Assembly: GCA_031431125.1 (NCBI GenBank)
Contig: JANPCX010000073.1
Location: 62,001 to 126,000, forward strand
Reading direction: 5' to 3'
Source: JANPCX01 sp031431125
GTDB lineage: Bacteria; Pseudomonadota; Gammaproteobacteria; Burkholderiales; Burkholderiaceae_C
DNA: 64,000 nucleotides
Part shown: positions 61,869 to 64,000 of the stretch, piece after piece
How positions within the stretch are numbered: position 1 is the first letter of the stretch
Layout: every line of letters starts with the position of its first letter
Position numbers and translations under genes: made by a program
The notes under the pieces: model-generated
The model's input: only the letters and a program-made list of their open reading frames with translations
The model's database searches: none
Told to the model about the DNA's origin: nothing

Positions 61869-63596
61869 ATGGCAAAACACGAAACTTCTGTCGACGAAGA
61901 GTCCGTTGACCTGGCCAAGCACCAGACCGAAGCGCTGGCACCGGGCAACGCCGGCACCTCTGCGTTGTGGTCATTGCTGGGCGCCAGCACCGCCCTGACC
62001 GCGTGCGGAGGCGGGGGCGACAGCACCCCTGCCCCCAGTCCGGACCCTGCGCCGCCTCCACCGGGACCGCTGTCACGCGAACAAGCCTCGCGGTTTTTGT
62101 CGCAGGCCAGCCTGTCCAGCAGTGCTGCGGACATTGCACAAGTGCAAAAACTCGGTTCCAGCGCCTGGCTGGACGAACAATTTGCCGTGCCGCGCAGCAG
62201 TGGATATGTGGCCTGGTTGTTGTCCAAGGGTTATGACGCGGTGGACTTGGTCAACACCCAAGCGGGCAGCAACAACATGCTGTGGCGCAAGCTCCTGGCC
62301 AGCCCCGATGTGTTGCGCCAGCGCGTGACCTTGGCGCTGACGGAGATCATCGTGGTGTCCATCTCAGGCATCGCTGCCACGACGTTCAAAAGTTTCTCGG
62401 CTGCTGCCTTCATGGACATTCTGGAGGCGCAAGCTTTTGGCAACTACCGAACGCTGCTGGAGCAGGTGTCCACCAGCACGGCCATGGGGGCTTACCTGTC
62501 GTTCCGTGGCAACCGCAAGGCCGACCCGGCCACCGGCAGCCAGCCGGATGAAAACTATGCTCGCGAGGTGATGCAGCTCTTTTCCATTGGTTTGTTGGAC
62601 CTGAACCTGGACGGCACACCCAAATTGGTCAATGGCAATACCAAAGAGAGCTACACCCAAGCCGACGTCGGCGGGCTGGCTCGCGTTTTCACCGGCTGGG
62701 AGCGCGACACCAGTGTGGGCGGCGCCGACACCCCCGACCGCTCCATTCGCCCCATGGTGCAAATCACCGGTCGCCACGAGGCCGGGAACAAAAATTTTCT
62801 CGGCGCAACCATCCCGGCCAATACCAATGGTCAGCAGAGTTTGCAGTTGGCACTGGATAGCCTGATGGTCCACCCCAATATGGCGCCCTTCATCAGCCGC
62901 CAGTTGATCCAGCGCCTGGTCACCAGCAACCCAGCACCGGCTTATGTGGCGCGGGTGGCAGCGGTGTTCAACAACAACGGCAGCGGCGTCAAGGGTGACA
63001 TGAAGGCGGTCGTGCGCGCCATCTTGTTGGATGCCGAAGCGCGGTCCGACAGCAACCTCAGCAATCCCAACTTTGGCAAGCTGCGCGAACCCTTGCTTCG
63101 TTTCATTCAGTGGGCACGAAGCTTTGGTCTGACGTCGGCCGACGACAGTTGGAACTTGGGTGACTTGTCCGACCCCGCCACCAAACTCGGCCAAAGCCCG
63201 CTGCGTGCACCCTCGGTGTTCAACTTTTTCAGGCCGGGTTATGTGCCGCCCAACAGCAGTCTGGGCACGGCGAGCATCACCGCACCAGAGTTTCAAATCA
63301 CCACCGAGTCGTCGGTGGCGGGGTATGTGAACTTCATGCAAGGCGCCATCAGCAACGGCGTAGCGGGTCTGCGTGCCAACTACAGCGCTTTGTTGCCCCT
63401 GGTGTCGGATTCCGCCGCCCTCTTGGCCGAGTTGAATGTGTTGCTGGCGGCGGGTCAGCTCTCGGCGGCCACGCTGACGTCGCTGAAGACGGCGCTGGAC
63501 AGCATCAACACCAGCACCACCGCAGGTCAAAACAACCGCCTGTATGCCGCACTCACCTTGGTGATGGCAGCGCCCGAGTACATCGCCCAAAAGTAA
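61869..63596 (+). CDS. DUF1800 family protein with lipobox
   Basis: A 575-residue protein. An atypical long N terminus (about 35 residues) precedes a hydrophobic stretch and the lipobox LTAC, then a Gly and Pro linker. The DUF1800 body includes SREQASRFLSQASLSSSAADIAQVQKLG, MLWRKLLASPDVLRQRVTLALTEIIVVS, ENYAREVMQLFSIGLLDLN and VFNFFRPGYVPPNS, all family blocks. DUF1800 and DUF1501 genes are regularly adjacent. Their function is not settled. AGGA is upstream of ATG 61869. Confidence 0.88.
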   Translation: MAKHETSVDEESVDLAKHQTEALAPGNAGTSALWSLLGASTALTACGGGGDSTPAPSPDPAPPPPGPLSREQASRFLSQASLSSSAADIAQVQKLGSSAWLDEQFAVPRSSGYVAWLLSKGYDAVDLVNTQAGSNNMLWRKLLASPDVLRQRVTLALTEIIVVSISGIAATTFKSFSAAAFMDILEAQAFGNYRTLLEQVSTSTAMGAYLSFRGNRKADPATGSQPDENYAREVMQLFSIGLLDLNLDGTPKLVNGNTKESYTQADVGGLARVFTGWERDTSVGGADTPDRSIRPMVQITGRHEAGNKNFLGATIPANTNGQQSLQLALDSLMVHPNMAPFISRQLIQRLVTSNPAPAYVARVAAVFNNNGSGVKGDMKAVVRAILLDAEARSDSNLSNPNFGKLREPLLRFIQWARSFGLTSADDSWNLGDLSDPATKLGQSPLRAPSVFNFFRPGYVPPNSSLGTASITAPEFQITTESSVAGYVNFMQGAISNGVAGLRANYSALLPLVSDSAALLAELNVLLAAGQLSAATLTSLKTALDSINTSTTAGQNNRLYAALTLVMAAPEYIAQK

Positions 63597-63608
63597 AGAG
63601 GCCTCGCC

Positions 63609-64000
63609 ATGTCCACAACTGCTTCACGCCGAGAATTTCTCAAACGCGCCAGCGCACTGTCCGCTGCAGGAGTTGCTGCGCCTTGGGCCCTGCAACTGGC
63701 CGCCATGGGCGAAGCCGCCGCGGCGACGGCCACAGACTACAAAGCCTTGGTCTGCGTTTTTCTCTATGGCGGCAACGACTACGCCAACACCGTGGTGCCC
63801 TATGACAGCATCAACCACGCCGCCTATTTGGCGCAGCGCCCCGCCATTGGCACGGCGCGCAGCGCTTTGGCGTCGACGGTGCTCGGCCCGCGCACCGCTT
63901 TGGCAGACGGGCGGCAGTACGCGCTCGCGCCCCAGCTGTCACCTGTGGTGCCTATCTTCAACGCCGGCCAAATGGCGGTGATGCTCAACCTGGGTACCTT
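63609..64000 (+). CDS. DUF1501 family protein, N-terminal part (3' end outside window)
   Basis: The frame is open to the window edge (130 residues visible). A twin-arginine signal (SRREFLKRASALSAAG, about 7-22) marks Tat export. The body begins YKALVCVFLYGGNDYANTVVPYD, the start of DUF1501 proteins, which belong to the alkaline-phosphatase/sulfatase-like fold. It starts 12 bases after the DUF1800 stop, so they form one operon. Confidence 0.88.
   Translation, partial: MSTTASRREFLKRASALSAAGVAAPWALQLAAMGEAAAATATDYKALVCVFLYGGNDYANTVVPYDSINHAAYLAQRPAIGTARSALASTVLGPRTALADGRQYALAPQLSPVVPIFNAGQMAVMLNLGT

Noticed and set aside
1..64000. CRISPR arrays, tRNA or rRNA genes, integrases and transposases
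   Set aside because: I looked for regularly spaced repeats, rRNA signatures and recombinase motifs and found none. Covariance-model searches were not possible, so a single tRNA could still be missed.

Overview
The window looks like a chromosomal segment of a betaproteobacterium of the order Burkholderiales, most likely the family Comamonadaceae. I infer this from the GC-rich coding sequence, the porin types, malic enzyme fused to a phosphotransacetylase-like domain, and Tat-dependent lipoproteins. I see no rRNA, tRNA, CRISPR array, integrase or transposase gene. Both ends cut genes: an FAD-linked oxidase at the left and a DUF1501 protein at the right.

Layout. 0-6.7 kb: oxidase tail, methyltransferase, a long imperfect palindrome, methylmalonate-semialdehyde dehydrogenase, a Tat lipoprotein, a beta-helix lipoprotein and an intact Lrp regulator. 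7-14.7 kb: an accessory-looking block with a di-heme peroxidase, a TPR protein, a 1090-residue Tat lipoprotein and a serine-hydrolase lipoprotein. Diverged copies of the same lrp/intergenic sequence lie on both sides of this block; the right copy is a decayed lrp. 15-21.4 kb: an arginine/ornithine-type module (periplasmic binding protein, permease, ATPase, porin, ornithine cyclodeaminase, arginase) with a long leader that may act as an attenuator. 21.4-29.6 kb: aquaporin, two glutathione transferases, a glutaredoxin-like protein, an HD-GYP-like protein, and an alpha/beta hydrolase with a NatAB-type exporter. 29.6-39.3 kb: a frameshifted gene, small repeats, a porin, MaeB, a PotF-like protein, a Fic protein with an unusual active site and an array of short repeats at its start, a pseudouridine synthase and TrhO. 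39.4-46.3 kb: a GNAT / PF10118 / JmjC-cupin operon, DUF427, a WYL regulator divergent from an HNH-like protein, and two AT-rich genes, the first SUKH-like. 46.7-53.4 kb: a TetR-RND efflux operon. 53.7-61.2 kb: a small DUF3563 protein and a minus-strand cluster. 61.4-64 kb: a hypothetical protein and a DUF1800/DUF1501 pair.

The strongest candidate for an undescribed system is at 55.9-61.2 kb. Two LuxR-type regulators, one lacking its DNA-binding domain, lie upstream of a 50-codon gene at 59442-59594. That gene encodes a double-glycine precursor whose predicted product is only eight residues. It is followed by an HlyD-type adaptor and an ABC exporter with a C39 leader peptidase. A palindrome placed like a lux box sits about 42 bases upstream of the predicted transcription start of the peptide gene. 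Together they read as a regulated, secreted micro-peptide locus. Nothing in the window is a LuxI synthase.
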